From Herpetosiphon gulosus (lineage in GTDB: Bacteria; Chloroflexota; Chloroflexia; Chloroflexales; Herpetosiphonaceae): DNA of 64,000 bases. Where the stretch lies: assembly GCF_039545135.1 (NCBI RefSeq), contig NZ_BAABRU010000018.1:37994-101993 (forward strand), given 5' to 3'. Numbering within the stretch: position 1 is the stretch's first letter; every line of letters begins with the position of its first letter. The notes below the pieces were generated by a model. That model had not been told where the DNA came from. It ran no database searches and saw only the letters and a program-made list of their open reading frames with translations. This document shows positions 54,027-61,908 of this stretch, in pieces. Both the position numbers and the translations under genes were made by a program.

Positions 54027-54551
54027 TTAGAGATTGGTTTGATAGATTGCCCACGCGGCACAATAGGCTTGATAAACTGTTGTTTCAAAACAGATCAAGC
54101 TGACTTTTTCGGGGATTGAATTGGTTGCAAGAAAGCTATCAATCGTTTGGATTGCAATCGGGGCAGCTAATTCGACTGGATAGCCATAAATTCCACAGCT
54201 AATTGCTGGAAAGGCCAGCGCTTCAAGTTGATGTTTGGCAGCAAGTTCGAGGCTATGTTGATAGCAGTTGGTTAGCAATTCGGCTTCTCGTTGATTGCCG
54301 CCCCGCCAAACTGGCCCAACTGTATGGATGATTGAGCGTACTGGCAAACGATAGCCTTTGGTGATTTTAGCTTGGCCAGTTTTGCAACCACCCAGCATGA
54401 GGCATTCCAGCCCAAGTTTTGGGCCGGCTGCTCGATGAATTGCGCCATCAACTCCGCCACCACCGAGCAAATAGCTATTAGCAGCATTAACAATCGCTGC
54501 TCCGGCAAATTTGGTAATATCGCCTTGGAGAATCTCGATTCGTTGATTCAC
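54027..54551 (-). CDS. macrodomain protein, YmdB-like ADP-ribosyl/O-acetyl-ADP-ribose hydrolase
   Basis: 174 residues from GTG 54551 (AGGAG seven bases upstream). Macro-domain signatures: Q-G-D-I-T-K (9-14), I-V-N-A-A-N-S-Y-L-L-G-G-G-G-V-D-G-A-I-H-R-A-A-G (catalytic Asn/Asp loop), I-H-T-V-G-P-V-W, and F-P-A-I-S-C-G-I-Y-G-Y-P. MacroD/YmdB-type members remove mono-ADP-ribose from acidic residues and deacetylate O-acetyl-ADP-ribose. It lies 340 bp upstream of a possible ADP-ribosylation-related gene in the same direction. Confidence 0.93.
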   Translation of the reverse strand: MNQRIEILQGDITKFAGAAIVNAANSYLLGGGGVDGAIHRAAGPKLGLECLMLGGCKTGQAKITKGYRLPVRSIIHTVGPVWRGGNQREAELLTNCYQHSLELAAKHQLEALAFPAISCGIYGYPVELAAPIAIQTIDSFLATNSIPEKVSLICFETTVYQAYCAAWAIYQTNL

Positions 54552-54582
54552 AGAAAATCTCCTCTCAATTTAATCTTGATTC

Positions 54583-54655
54583 ACGAATTGCACGAAGGTT
54601 AAGTTTTTAGCCACGAATTCCACGAATAATTATTTTTAGCCACAGATTATCACAG
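54583..54655. repeat. CACGAATT-word repeats
   Basis: CACGAATTGCACGAAGG, CCACGAATTCCACGAATAA and CCACAGATTATCACAGATT follow each other, a diverged member of the CACGAAG word family. It forms the left part of the 437-bp gene-free interval 54552-54988. The rest of that interval is the MITE-like copy D, an 80-bp unique stretch, a TTTTTGATTTTTGATTT word, a TCATCC array (54908-54936) and the gdhA terminator. Confidence 0.7.
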
Positions 54656-54725
54656 ATTACTAGGATTATGTTCTTGAACCCCAGCCAATAGCTGTCATGG
54701 TTCATTGGGTTGACAACGCATAACA

Positions 54726-54836
54726 TGCCCTCACCCCCTCGCCCCCTCGCCCGCACGCGAGGCGAGGGGGCACCGCTCCAGGAGTTTTACTCCCCTCGCC
54801 CGCCGCAGTGGGAAAGGGGTTGGGGGTGAGGGGGCA
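54726..54836. repeat. MITE-like palindromic element, copy D
   Basis: About 111 bp starting TGCCCTCACCCCCTCGCCCC and ending GGGGGTGAGGGGGCA, with both internal half-sites CCCGCACGCGAGGCGAGGGGG and CCGCAGTGGGAAAGGGG. Same organisation as copies A and C. Confidence 0.85.
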
Positions 54837-54940
54837 TTAACGGTTGTTAACCTCATAAATCATTACAAATAGCCAATAGCCCTATTTCTTACTTTTGATT
54901 TTTGATTTCCTCCCTCATAATTCATCCTTCATCCTTAACT

Positions 54941-54973
54941 AAAAAGCCCCTCGCCCATGTGCATGGACGAGGG
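54941..54973 (-). terminator. Rho-independent terminator of glutamate dehydrogenase
   Basis: On the minus strand, CCCTCG-(T)CCATG-CA-CATGG-(G)CGAGGG forms the stem (54948-54973), followed by GCTTTTT (A's 54941-54945 on the plus strand). It lies 15 bp after the gdhA stop. Confidence 0.88.
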
Positions 54974-54988
54974 ACTGTCAAGCCTTGC

Positions 54989-56248
54989 TTATGGATAAAT
55001 CCCACGGATTTGGGTTGCTTCAGCGACCCGTGCCACCGCGACCATATAGCCACCCATACGCATTGAAACTTTGTGCTTGAGGGTTTGGGCTAGCACCGAT
55101 TCAAAGCTGTGTTGCATAATCCGCTCAAGCTTGTTGTTGATTTCTTCTTCAGTCCAGAAGAATTCTTGCAAGCCTTGAACCCATTCAAAGTACGAAACGG
55201 TCACACCACCAGCATTGGCCAAGATATCGGGCACAACAAAGATGCCTTTTTCAAACAAGATATCATCAGCTTCAGGAGTAGTTGGGCCGTTCGCACCTTC
55301 GACCAGCAATTTACAGCGAATCCGGCCTGCGTTTTCCTCGGTAATTTGGTTTTCCAAGGCACATGGAGCCAAAATATCGCACTCAATTTCGAGCAACTCG
55401 CTATTGCTAACCCGCTCGATGCCTTCGGCTTGATAGCCTTCCAGCGAACGATGTTGCTTGGTATAGGCAATCATTTCGGGAATGTTCAGGCCACGGCGGT
55501 TGTAGTAACCACCAGAAACATCGCTAACCGCAATCACTTTGCTGCCCATGCGCTGCATCATATCGGCGGTAACGCTACCCACGTTACCAAAGCCTTGAAT
55601 CACCACAGTTGCGCCTTCGATGCGCAGACCAAGATGCTTGGCGGCTTCGCGGGCCACAATGCTAACTCCGCGCCCAGTTGCTTCGACCCGCCCAAGCGAG
55701 CCACCAACTTCAACCGGCTTACCAGTGATCACAGCTGGCACAGTGTAGCCACGGTGCATCGAGATTGTATCCATAAACCAAGCCATTACTTGGCCGTTGG
55801 TACCAACATCAGGAGCAGGAATATCTTTTTCAGCGCCAACCAAAATGCTAATTTCAGTTGCAAAACGCCGGGTTAATCGCTCTAATTCACTTTGCGATAG
55901 TTTCGTTGGGTCTACAATGACCCCACCTTTTGCGCCACCATATGGAATATTAACCAGCGCACATTTCCAGGTCATCCACATCGCGAGAGCACGAACTTCA
56001 TCGATATCGACTGCATGGTGATAGCGAATCCCGCCTTTGGCTGGACCACGCGAGACATTGTGTTGGACACGATAACCGCTAAACACTTGAATCTCACCAT
56101 TGTCCATTTTGACTGGGAAATTGACGCTTAATTCGCGTTGAGGGACGCGCAGAACTCGACGCAAGCTGTGGTCGAGATTCAGCTTTTCAGCAGCGAGATC
56201 GAATTGACGCTGAGCATTCTCGAATGCGTTGCGATGAGAGTCAGCCAT
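54989..56248 (-). CDS. glutamate dehydrogenase (Glu/Leu/Phe/Val dehydrogenase family)
   Basis: 419 residues from ATG 56248 (AAGGA eight bases upstream). Interconverts glutamate and 2-oxoglutarate plus ammonia. Seen: G-Y-R-V-Q-H-N-V-S-R-G-P-A-K-G-G-I-R-Y-H (substrate lysine), the catalytic lysine in P-Y-G-G-A-K-G-G-V, D-V-G-T-N, and the Rossmann motif V-I-Q-G-F-G-N-V-G-S. Hexameric small type, about 420 residues; coenzyme preference cannot be read safely. Monocistronic with its own terminator. Confidence 0.95.
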   Translation of the reverse strand: MADSHRNAFENAQRQFDLAAEKLNLDHSLRRVLRVPQRELSVNFPVKMDNGEIQVFSGYRVQHNVSRGPAKGGIRYHHAVDIDEVRALAMWMTWKCALVNIPYGGAKGGVIVDPTKLSQSELERLTRRFATEISILVGAEKDIPAPDVGTNGQVMAWFMDTISMHRGYTVPAVITGKPVEVGGSLGRVEATGRGVSIVAREAAKHLGLRIEGATVVIQGFGNVGSVTADMMQRMGSKVIAVSDVSGGYYNRRGLNIPEMIAYTKQHRSLEGYQAEGIERVSNSELLEIECDILAPCALENQITEENAGRIRCKLLVEGANGPTTPEADDILFEKGIFVVPDILANAGGVTVSYFEWVQGLQEFFWTEEEINNKLERIMQHSFESVLAQTLKHKVSMRMGGYMVAVARVAEATQIRGIYP

Positions 56249-56298
56249 TGACTTGTTCCTTTCTAATTGATCGCCTTTGATCAAAAGAGGCCTCTTGG

Positions 56299-56976
56299 TT
56301 ATGCAGAAGTCTCTCTAAGATTATACGACATATAAATCCAACGGCGTTCACCGAGAAACAGGGCGTTCCACCATGAGCGGCGCACCTGGCCCTCGCTAAA
56401 GCCCAAATTACGATATAAAGCCCGAGCACTGTGGTTGGAGGCACTCACATACAGCCCTAGGCGTTTTTTGCCAAGCTCACGGGCTAGCGTCATGCTATGC
56501 CGCATCATTGCTTGGGCAATGCCTCGACGACGATACTGCTCGGCAACCGCCACATCGCTAATAAAACCTTCATCCCGCCCAATCCGATGGTCGATTTGGG
56601 AAAGCGCATGAACTGCGCGAAACGCGCCCCAAGCGCCAAGTTCGCGCAAAAATGCTTGCTCAACCAAGCCAACATCGTCTGGGCGCATCTCGATGGTGCG
56701 CAGCGTAATCGTGCCTACAAGTTCGCTGCCAGCTAACATGACGTACATTCCTTGTAGGCTACTTGGCCCTTGCATCTGATGCGATTGATGTAAGGCTGCC
56801 ACACCACGTTGAATGCCGCGTTTGCCAAAGGCCGAGCTAAATTTATCGGCAAAGGCCAGCGCCTGCAATTGCAACATTGGCGCGAGATCATCCATTATGG
56901 CTGGCCGAATCATCAAAGCCAAGTCACCCAACTGAAAAGGCACCGTTGCACGGATTTGCGGTGATGGTACAATCAT
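56299..56976 (-). CDS. GNAT N-acetyltransferase behind a leader terminator
   Basis: 225 residues from ATG 56976. GNAT motif A is F-I-S-D-V-A-V-A-E-Q-Y-R-R-R-G-I-A-Q-A-M-M, and motif B is Y-V-S-A-S-N-H-S-A-R-A-L-Y-R-N-L-G-F. An N-terminal extension of about 20 residues precedes the domain. Acceptor unknown. Its own promoter (57067-57095) is separated from the start by an intrinsic terminator hairpin (56992-57015), so expression should depend on read-through. Confidence 0.88.
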   Translation of the reverse strand: MIVPSPQIRATVPFQLGDLALMIRPAIMDDLAPMLQLQALAFADKFSSAFGKRGIQRGVAALHQSHQMQGPSSLQGMYVMLAGSELVGTITLRTIEMRPDDVGLVEQAFLRELGAWGAFRAVHALSQIDHRIGRDEGFISDVAVAEQYRRRGIAQAMMRHSMTLARELGKKRLGLYVSASNHSARALYRNLGFSEGQVRRSWWNALFLGERRWIYMSYNLRETSA

Positions 56977-56991
56977 TGATATTTTCCAAAC

Positions 56992-57015
56992 AAAAAAACC
57001 GTGCAACCTGCACGG
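56992..57015 (-). terminator. intrinsic terminator in the 5' leader of the GNAT gene
   Basis: On the minus strand CCGTGCA-GGT-TGCACGG is followed by seven T's (A's 56992-56998 on the plus strand). No minus-strand gene lies upstream for it to terminate; the GNAT start is only 16 bp beyond. Confidence 0.85.
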
Positions 57016-57066
57016 ATGATTGGAGCGTACCACAATCAACGCTGATCCGGCACGTTAGCTAGGCGC

Positions 57067-57095
57067 ATTCTACACCCGCTCGGATCGCCCGTCAA
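57067..57095 (-). promoter_or_regulatory. probable sigma70 promoter of the GNAT leader
   Basis: Minus strand TTGACG (57095-57090), 17-bp spacer, TAGAAT (57072-57067). A start near 57060 would give a transcript of about 70 nt up to the terminator, containing a small hairpin AGCGT...ACGCT. Confidence 0.65.
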
Positions 57096-57183
57096 GCACT
57101 ATTAGTCGGGTGCACGAGGTAGGCGCGGGTGAGCTTCACAGCCTAGTATATTTATTGACCGGAATACTTTAGGAGGATTGTGT

Positions 57184-57360
57184 ATGTCACTGTTTTGGAT
57201 TGGTTGTTTCGTGATTTTGGGCTTACTCAGCATTAGCGGTTTGATTATGCTGTTGCTCAAGCTCGGCGTGATTGTGCAAAAAGCTGGCGAGCCACCACAT
57301 ATCGATCATGGCAATTATTCGATGGATCAAGGTCGTGAGGTCAAGGCCGAAGATCAATAA
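57184..57360 (+). CDS. 58-residue membrane protein with Q-K-A-x-E-P-P-H-I-D tail (first of pair)
   Basis: 58 residues from ATG 57184 (AGGAGG seven bases upstream). One N-terminal hydrophobic helix (about 3-27, W-I-G-C-F-V-I-L-G-L-L), then a charged cytoplasmic-like tail with V-Q-K-A-G-E-P-P-H-I-D-H and ending in E-V-K-A-E-D-Q. Equal in length and clearly related to the next gene. It has its own terminator. No known family recognised. Confidence 0.85.
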   Translation: MSLFWIGCFVILGLLSISGLIMLLLKLGVIVQKAGEPPHIDHGNYSMDQGREVKAEDQ

Positions 57361-57366
57361 TTAATC

Positions 57367-57402
57367 AACAGCGTACTGGGATTGTTCAGTACGCTGTTTA
57401 TT
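57367..57402 (+). terminator. Rho-independent terminator
   Basis: AACAGCGTACTG (57367-57378) pairs perfectly with CAGTACGCTGTT (57387-57398), eight-base loop, then TTATTTT. Confidence 0.85.
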
Positions 57403-57422
57403 TTAATGATGGAGTGTGAGCA

Positions 57423-57599
57423 ATGCCCATTATCATCGCTATTTTCGGTATGTTTGGCTTAATTGGGCTGGCAAAAGTCATTTCAAAATTATGGCAACGG
57501 GTAAGCGTGCTGATTCAAAAGGCCAAGGAACCACCACATATCGATCAGTTAGACTATTCGCTTGAAGATCTGCATGAGATCAAATCTGAGCAAGGGTGA
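57423..57599 (+). CDS. 58-residue membrane protein, paralogue of the preceding one
   Basis: 58 residues from ATG 57423 (GGAG eight bases upstream). Hydrophobic N-terminus M-P-I-I-I-A-I-F-G-M-F-G-L-I-G-L, then I-Q-K-A-K-E-P-P-H-I-D-Q and a charged end E-I-K-S-E-Q-G. Against its neighbour the pattern Q-K-A-x-E-P-P-H-I-D-x-x-x-Y-S-x-(D/E)-x-x-x-E-(V/I)-K-x-E is shared, while the membrane part is free to vary. That shows selection on the tail. Followed by its own terminator. Function unknown. Confidence 0.85.
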   Translation: MPIIIAIFGMFGLIGLAKVISKLWQRVSVLIQKAKEPPHIDQLDYSLEDLHEIKSEQG

Positions 57600-57607
57600 G
57601 CTAGGTT

Positions 57608-57644
57608 GAACGTGCTGGAGTAATTGCAGCACGTTCTGCATTTT
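57608..57644 (+). terminator. Rho-independent terminator
   Basis: GAACGTGCTG (57608-57617) pairs perfectly with CAGCACGTTC (57627-57636), nine-base loop, then TGCATTTT. Same design as the terminator of the first small gene. Confidence 0.8.
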
Positions 57645-58527
57645 AATAGATTGATTTAACCTCAGGTAGCGCCAAGCCTGCCAAAAATGCTTGCATAATT
57701 TCATGATGATCTTCAGTTAACGGCGTGGCCAGTTGTTGGCTGATTTGGGTCAGAATAGCCTCAGGATCAGGGCCAAGTTGGCTGACGATTGTGCCAATAT
57801 GGCGCAACAACTGCGCTTCGGCCTCAAATTCAGATCGGGTTAATGGCTGCTCATGGTGGCTAGCACAATAATAATCAGCAGGCAAGGCCAACAATCGCTC
57901 CAACAAAGGGAAAAGTTGGCTGGTGGTTAAGCGTCTTGATCCATGATACAAGTCGTCGTAGATACAATCGCCTAAAAAGACCACCGCTTGGCTTGGCAGA
58001 TAAACAATCATCGAATCGTGAGCGTGATCGCCGCCAACAACAATTAATTCAGCGGCACAATTGCCTAAATCAAGCGTTAATTGCTGTTCGATGGTCGTGG
58101 TTGCGGTCACAATCTGCAACTGACTGCGATCAGCCAACTCAGCCTTGATCATATCGCGGCAAAAGGCAATTTCTAAACCATCAGCCACTCGCTGATCTAA
58201 AGCTGCATCACCCCAGTCGAGCGTCGCTAGCACCTGCAAAATGCGGTTGGTTTCTTGCGAGGCATAGCTTGGCAGGTTGAGAGTCGCCGCACCAAACACA
58301 TGATCCCAATGCCAATGGGTTATGGCAAGGCAGGTTGGCTGAGCCATGGCCTGGGCCTGAATCGCATTACGCAACAAGCCAACATGGGCTGGCGAATTAC
58401 CAGCATCAATTAATAAGCATTCGCGATTACCAACTACCAGGCCCAACATCGGGCGATCGGTGCGACTATCAGCAGGGAGCCAAAAGATTCGTTCGGTCAA
58501 AGGGTGGAGTTGATCAAGGGCATGCAT
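57643..58527 (-). CDS. metallo-beta-lactamase-fold hydrolase
   Basis: 294 residues from ATG 58527 (AGAAGG eight bases upstream; ATG 58533 is too close to it). Metal-binding H71-x-H73-x-D75-H76 in T-H-W-H-W-D-H, further ligands in G-G-D-H-A-H-D-S and F-L-G-D-C-I-Y-D-D, late His in A-S-H-H-E-Q. Looks like the glyoxalase II/hydrolase branch rather than a true lactamase. Substrate unknown. Confidence 0.9.
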   Translation of the reverse strand: MHALDQLHPLTERIFWLPADSRTDRPMLGLVVGNRECLLIDAGNSPAHVGLLRNAIQAQAMAQPTCLAITHWHWDHVFGAATLNLPSYASQETNRILQVLATLDWGDAALDQRVADGLEIAFCRDMIKAELADRSQLQIVTATTTIEQQLTLDLGNCAAELIVVGGDHAHDSMIVYLPSQAVVFLGDCIYDDLYHGSRRLTTSQLFPLLERLLALPADYYCASHHEQPLTRSEFEAEAQLLRHIGTIVSQLGPDPEAILTQISQQLATPLTEDHHEIMQAFLAGLALPEVKSIY

Positions 58528-58559
58528 TGACATTCCTTCTCCAACATAAGGAGGCTACG

Positions 58560-59048
58560 ATGGGTTCTTCGCAAACTTCTGGACGCTTGACCGGAGTTAT
58601 TCTTGGTTCGATTGTTTTATATCTGATCTTCAATATTGGTTCGATTTTCTTGATTGATCCGCGCAAGTACCCAACCTTGCTGGTTGTGGTGACAGTGCTC
58701 GGTGTTTTGGGCTTTGGGCTAGGGATTTACTTGGCGACACGTTGGGCACTCAAGCCACCGCGTTATCGCGAAGCCGAGAAAATAGGTCAACTGGTGCAAG
58801 GTCGCATCGTGGATTGCGCCCCAACCGGCTGGAAACACAAACGTTCACGCGGCTTTTCGACGGGGATTGTTGCACAGGAATATCGGATTAATCTTGAGAT
58901 TAACCAGCCCAATCAGCCAAGCATGCAAGCTACGATTTATAGCTATTTTGGCAATGCCAAAATTCCGCGTAAAGGCCAATACCTGAGCCTGAAACAACAC
59001 CCACAGCACCCAGAAGTGATCGTGCTAGCTACACCAACCACGGAATGA
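58560..59048 (+). CDS. two-helix membrane protein of unknown function
   Basis: 162 residues from ATG 58560 (AGGAGG seven bases upstream). Two hydrophobic helices (about 12-31 and 39-60), then a soluble C-terminal domain of about 95 residues with alternating strands (G-R-I-V-D-C-A-P-T-G-W, A-Q-E-Y-R-I-N-L-E-I) and ending near G-Q-Y-L-S-L-K-Q. The organisation resembles membrane-anchored DUF3592-like proteins, but I cannot assign it firmly. Divergent from the MBL gene by 32 bp. The 3' end overlaps the convergent methyltransferase gene by 20 bases. Confidence 0.7.
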   Translation: MGSSQTSGRLTGVILGSIVLYLIFNIGSIFLIDPRKYPTLLVVVTVLGVLGFGLGIYLATRWALKPPRYREAEKIGQLVQGRIVDCAPTGWKHKRSRGFSTGIVAQEYRINLEINQPNQPSMQATIYSYFGNAKIPRKGQYLSLKQHPQHPEVIVLATPTTE

Positions 59049-59457
59049 AGCGTTTGCTCCGTTGTTGATAAGCGGCATAACTTGCAAAGCGTTGATTGAG
59101 CAATTGCTCTTCGTAACGAGCTTTGAGCCACAAATCGATTAATAAAATTGCCAATATCGTCCAGCGCCAAAGTTGTGGTTCAACCATCACCCACGCTAGG
59201 CTACAAACCGCCAATGCAGTGTACATTGGGTGACGAATCCAGCGATAGGGACCATGGACGGTTAATTGGGCGTTGCTCAGCAGTTCGGGCATAATCGAGA
59301 GATTGTTGAGGCGTATGCTGATCAGCGCCCAAATTCCCAAGCCAACACCCAATCCAAACACCACCAACCAAAGTGTTGAAACCTTCTGCAATGGCGTACT
59401 GACCGCCAACAAACTTAAACAGATAAATTGCAAGGCAACATAGATTTTCGAACGCAT
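59029..59457 (-). CDS. isoprenylcysteine-carboxyl-methyltransferase-like (ICMT/PEMT) membrane protein
   Basis: 142 residues from ATG 59457 (GGAG five bases upstream). Four hydrophobic helices. The family signature is present: H-G-P-Y-R-W-I-R-H-P-M-Y (about 68-79), and near the end R-Y-E-E-Q-L-L-N-Q-R-F-A-S-Y-A-A-Y, which binds SAM in ICMT/PEMT-type enzymes. Methylates a lipid or lipid-linked group; the exact target is unknown. Co-oriented with the GNAT gene just upstream (29 bp). Confidence 0.9.
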   Translation of the reverse strand: MRSKIYVALQFICLSLLAVSTPLQKVSTLWLVVFGLGVGLGIWALISIRLNNLSIMPELLSNAQLTVHGPYRWIRHPMYTALAVCSLAWVMVEPQLWRWTILAILLIDLWLKARYEEQLLNQRFASYAAYQQRSKRFIPWLV

Positions 59458-59485
59458 ACATGCTCCTTTTAAATGATTAGTTTGC

Positions 59486-60280
59486 TTAGGCCGTTCGTTG
59501 CTGCAACAAGACCTCGCTATAATCGGCAACCCAGCCAAACCCCAAGGCTTGATAGGTATTGATTGCTGCTTGATTGGCACTATGCACATTCAATCCAATG
59601 TGATTAATCTCGTGGCGCAAGCTTTGGCACAGCTTAGTAGTTACTTGCTTGGCTAAGCCTTGGCCTCGATAGGCTGGATGGGTCGTAATATTGCCTAAGG
59701 CTGCCACGCGATAGTTTGGCGAATAGACATGAATGCCTGCAATGCTTATTAATTGGTCATCACGCCAAATCCCATAGTAACAACCTGTTTCGAGCATGCG
59801 CGGGTCGAAGGCGTTATCGGGGTAGGCCTCGGCATATAGTTGCTTGATCGCTGGTAAATCGTCTGGGTGCAATTGCCGCACAGGTTTATCGATCACCACC
59901 TGATCAAGCTTGCTGAAATCCTGCAAGATCATTTTTTGATGCAGGCCATGATCCTCAATCTGGTAGCGATCAGCCAAGCCCTCGGCAATTCCAGGTGAAA
60001 AATGGCAATAGATTTTGGCTGGCAGCAATGGGCGTAAGGCATCAGATAATTGAGCCGAATAGTGGTGCTGCTGGTCATCAAACATCAGCCAAATTGGGGT
60101 GCTATGCCCGAGATAGATTAAAGCAATGTGTAATAATTCACCGGCTTGCTCCAGCCCATACCAAACCGTTGATGGCCAGAAAAAGCGATCTAAATCGCCA
60201 ATTTGGTAAATATTGAGATCAGCATTGCGGCTGAGCCACGCTGCAATTCGCTCTTGGTCATGCAAGGAAATTAAACGCAT
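59486..60280 (-). CDS. GNAT N-acetyltransferase (two-part)
   Basis: 264 residues from ATG 60280 (AGGTGG upstream). The N-terminal half is a degenerate GNAT-like half. The C-terminal half (about 120-264) is a functional-looking GNAT with L-G-N-I-T-T-H-P-A-Y-R-G-Q-G-L-A-K-Q-V and N-Q-A-A-I-N-T-Y-Q-A-L-G-F. This two-part layout is common in FR47-type acetyltransferases. Acceptor unknown. Confidence 0.87.
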   Translation of the reverse strand: MRLISLHDQERIAAWLSRNADLNIYQIGDLDRFFWPSTVWYGLEQAGELLHIALIYLGHSTPIWLMFDDQQHHYSAQLSDALRPLLPAKIYCHFSPGIAEGLADRYQIEDHGLHQKMILQDFSKLDQVVIDKPVRQLHPDDLPAIKQLYAEAYPDNAFDPRMLETGCYYGIWRDDQLISIAGIHVYSPNYRVAALGNITTHPAYRGQGLAKQVTTKLCQSLRHEINHIGLNVHSANQAAINTYQALGFGWVADYSEVLLQQRTA

Positions 60281-60337
60281 TTCAACCACCTTACTAAATC
60301 AATAGGATTTATACTTTCGAATGATACTCATGGTTCG

Positions 60338-60388
60338 CCACCCTTCCGTCCCTCCGCTGGAGAGAAACGTAGAGGGTTTTCATCCCTG
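60338..60388. repeat. GC-rich dispersed element family 2, copy 3
   Basis: CCACCCTTCCGTCCCTCCGCTGGAGAGAAACGTAGAGGG then TTTTCATCCCTGG. It matches the copies at 20816, 36755 (reverse) and 63522, with the last part missing. Confidence 0.8.
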
Positions 60389-60472
60389 GTCAACACAATG
60401 GTTACACTTGGTGTCAGGGCTGGCGCAGGCCCAGGAGCCGTTGCTAAAACGCTCTCCTGATTGGCAGGTAAC

Positions 60473-61729
60473 CTAATTAACCCGTGCCAAAAAATCTAAG
60501 GTGATTTTATACAACTCATCAAGCTCTAGTGAAGGTTCGACCGCCCGCAGATAATGCGACATGCCATCGAAAAAGTAGCTCTCGACTTCAACGCCTAAAC
60601 CCCGCCATTGTTCAGCCAAAAACTCCGATTGGCTGGCGGGCACAACTTCGTCATTACGACTGTGCATCAACAAAATTGGCGGCAAATCGGCGCGAGGGTG
60701 TAATTGGGCCGAATAGGTGGCATAGCGTTGAATCTCCTGATCGGGATACCCCAAGGCAATCAGGGCTTGATCAAGCCCAAACGGCGGCATAAATGTTCCG
60801 GCTACAAAGCTCTCGCGCATAGCAAACAAATCGCTAATTGGCCCCAACAAAACCACACCAGTAAAACCAACATCATCTTGCAACAGGCGCAAAACGTGGA
60901 GGCTGCTATAACTGCCTGCCATAATCGCAATCTGGCTGCCATCGACTCCAACGAACGAGCCACCCCGAGCCAATGCCAACAAGCGCTTGAGATCGGCAAT
61001 ATCAGTTTCGAGGTCGAGGCTATAGGCTGGGCCAACTGCCAACACACTATAGCCGCGCTTGGCCAAGGGAATGCTAACGCTCTCCCATTCGTCGGCAGGG
61101 CCAGGGTAGACTGCCAACATCAAGGGCAAAGGCTGAGTTGCGGTAATTGGTCGATAAAGCAAGGTTAATTGTTGCTCGCCGTTATTGTTCCAAACTTGCA
61201 CCTGTTGGCGCAAGGCTTGGGTTGGGTAGGGCGTAGTTCGGCTAACCACGCTGGTTGGGCCAAGCACGAGTTTTTCGACTGGATCATAACTTGGGGCAAT
61301 TGCAGGCAAGAGCTGTACATGTTGCTCAGTTTGGGCCTGCTGCAAATCAACATCGAGCAAATAATCGCGATAGCTCGGCGCAGTAACCAGTAAGCGATAT
61401 TCGTTAGCTGGCAAATTGCCAAGCTTATAACAGCCTTGACGATCGCTGCTGGCTCGATGTAAGCTGCCGTTGCGCTCGCTAACAGCCACAATTGCCCCAA
61501 CGATTGGTTGCTGCTGTGCATTCTTAATACAACCAACGATGCTGCGATTAGCGATTGGCTGGCTTGGCATTTGGCCGTCGGCTCGCCATTGATCAAATTG
61601 ATAACGCAGCGTATTACGAATTGGCCAAATCGTCACATTATCCGTGGTCAGCAGCCAGACCAAACCAATTGCCAAAAGGCCAATCATAATTCCCCCAATT
61701 TTGCGCCAAGAACGCTTGAACCATTGCAT
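60473..61729 (-). CDS. membrane-anchored alpha/beta hydrolase with CarboxypepD_reg-like domain
   Basis: 418 residues from ATG 61729 (AGGAG seven bases upstream). N-terminal membrane helix (about 13-30), a carboxypeptidase-regulatory-like beta domain (about 60-135: I-V-G-A-I-V-A-V-S-E-R-N, G-C-Y-K-L-G-N-L-P), then a prolyl-oligopeptidase/dienelactone-type hydrolase. Nucleophile elbow I-A-G-S-Y-S-S-L with a variant G-S-Y-S-S, acidic residue in S-R-N-D-E-V-V-P, and His in G-M-S-H-Y-L. It is probably an exported peptidase or esterase. The same regulatory-type domain appears in the genes at 18523 and 22682. Confidence 0.85.
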   Translation of the reverse strand: MQWFKRSWRKIGGIMIGLLAIGLVWLLTTDNVTIWPIRNTLRYQFDQWRADGQMPSQPIANRSIVGCIKNAQQQPIVGAIVAVSERNGSLHRASSDRQGCYKLGNLPANEYRLLVTAPSYRDYLLDVDLQQAQTEQHVQLLPAIAPSYDPVEKLVLGPTSVVSRTTPYPTQALRQQVQVWNNNGEQQLTLLYRPITATQPLPLMLAVYPGPADEWESVSIPLAKRGYSVLAVGPAYSLDLETDIADLKRLLALARGGSFVGVDGSQIAIMAGSYSSLHVLRLLQDDVGFTGVVLLGPISDLFAMRESFVAGTFMPPFGLDQALIALGYPDQEIQRYATYSAQLHPRADLPPILLMHSRNDEVVPASQSEFLAEQWRGLGVEVESYFFDGMSHYLRAVEPSLELDELYKITLDFLARVN

Positions 61730-61908
61730 AATTTGCTCCTTTTGCAATTGAGTATGGCTTAATTTTGCTGGCTCAACCAGTTTGGATGCTGGCAATTACT
61801 GTACAACCAAGCTGTTAAGTGCTGCATGAGGCTTGGCAAGCGCTAAAAGTAACGCATAATAGCACTATTCAGCGCAAGAAATCTAGCTAGGCCAAGGGAG
61901 AAAAGTCG

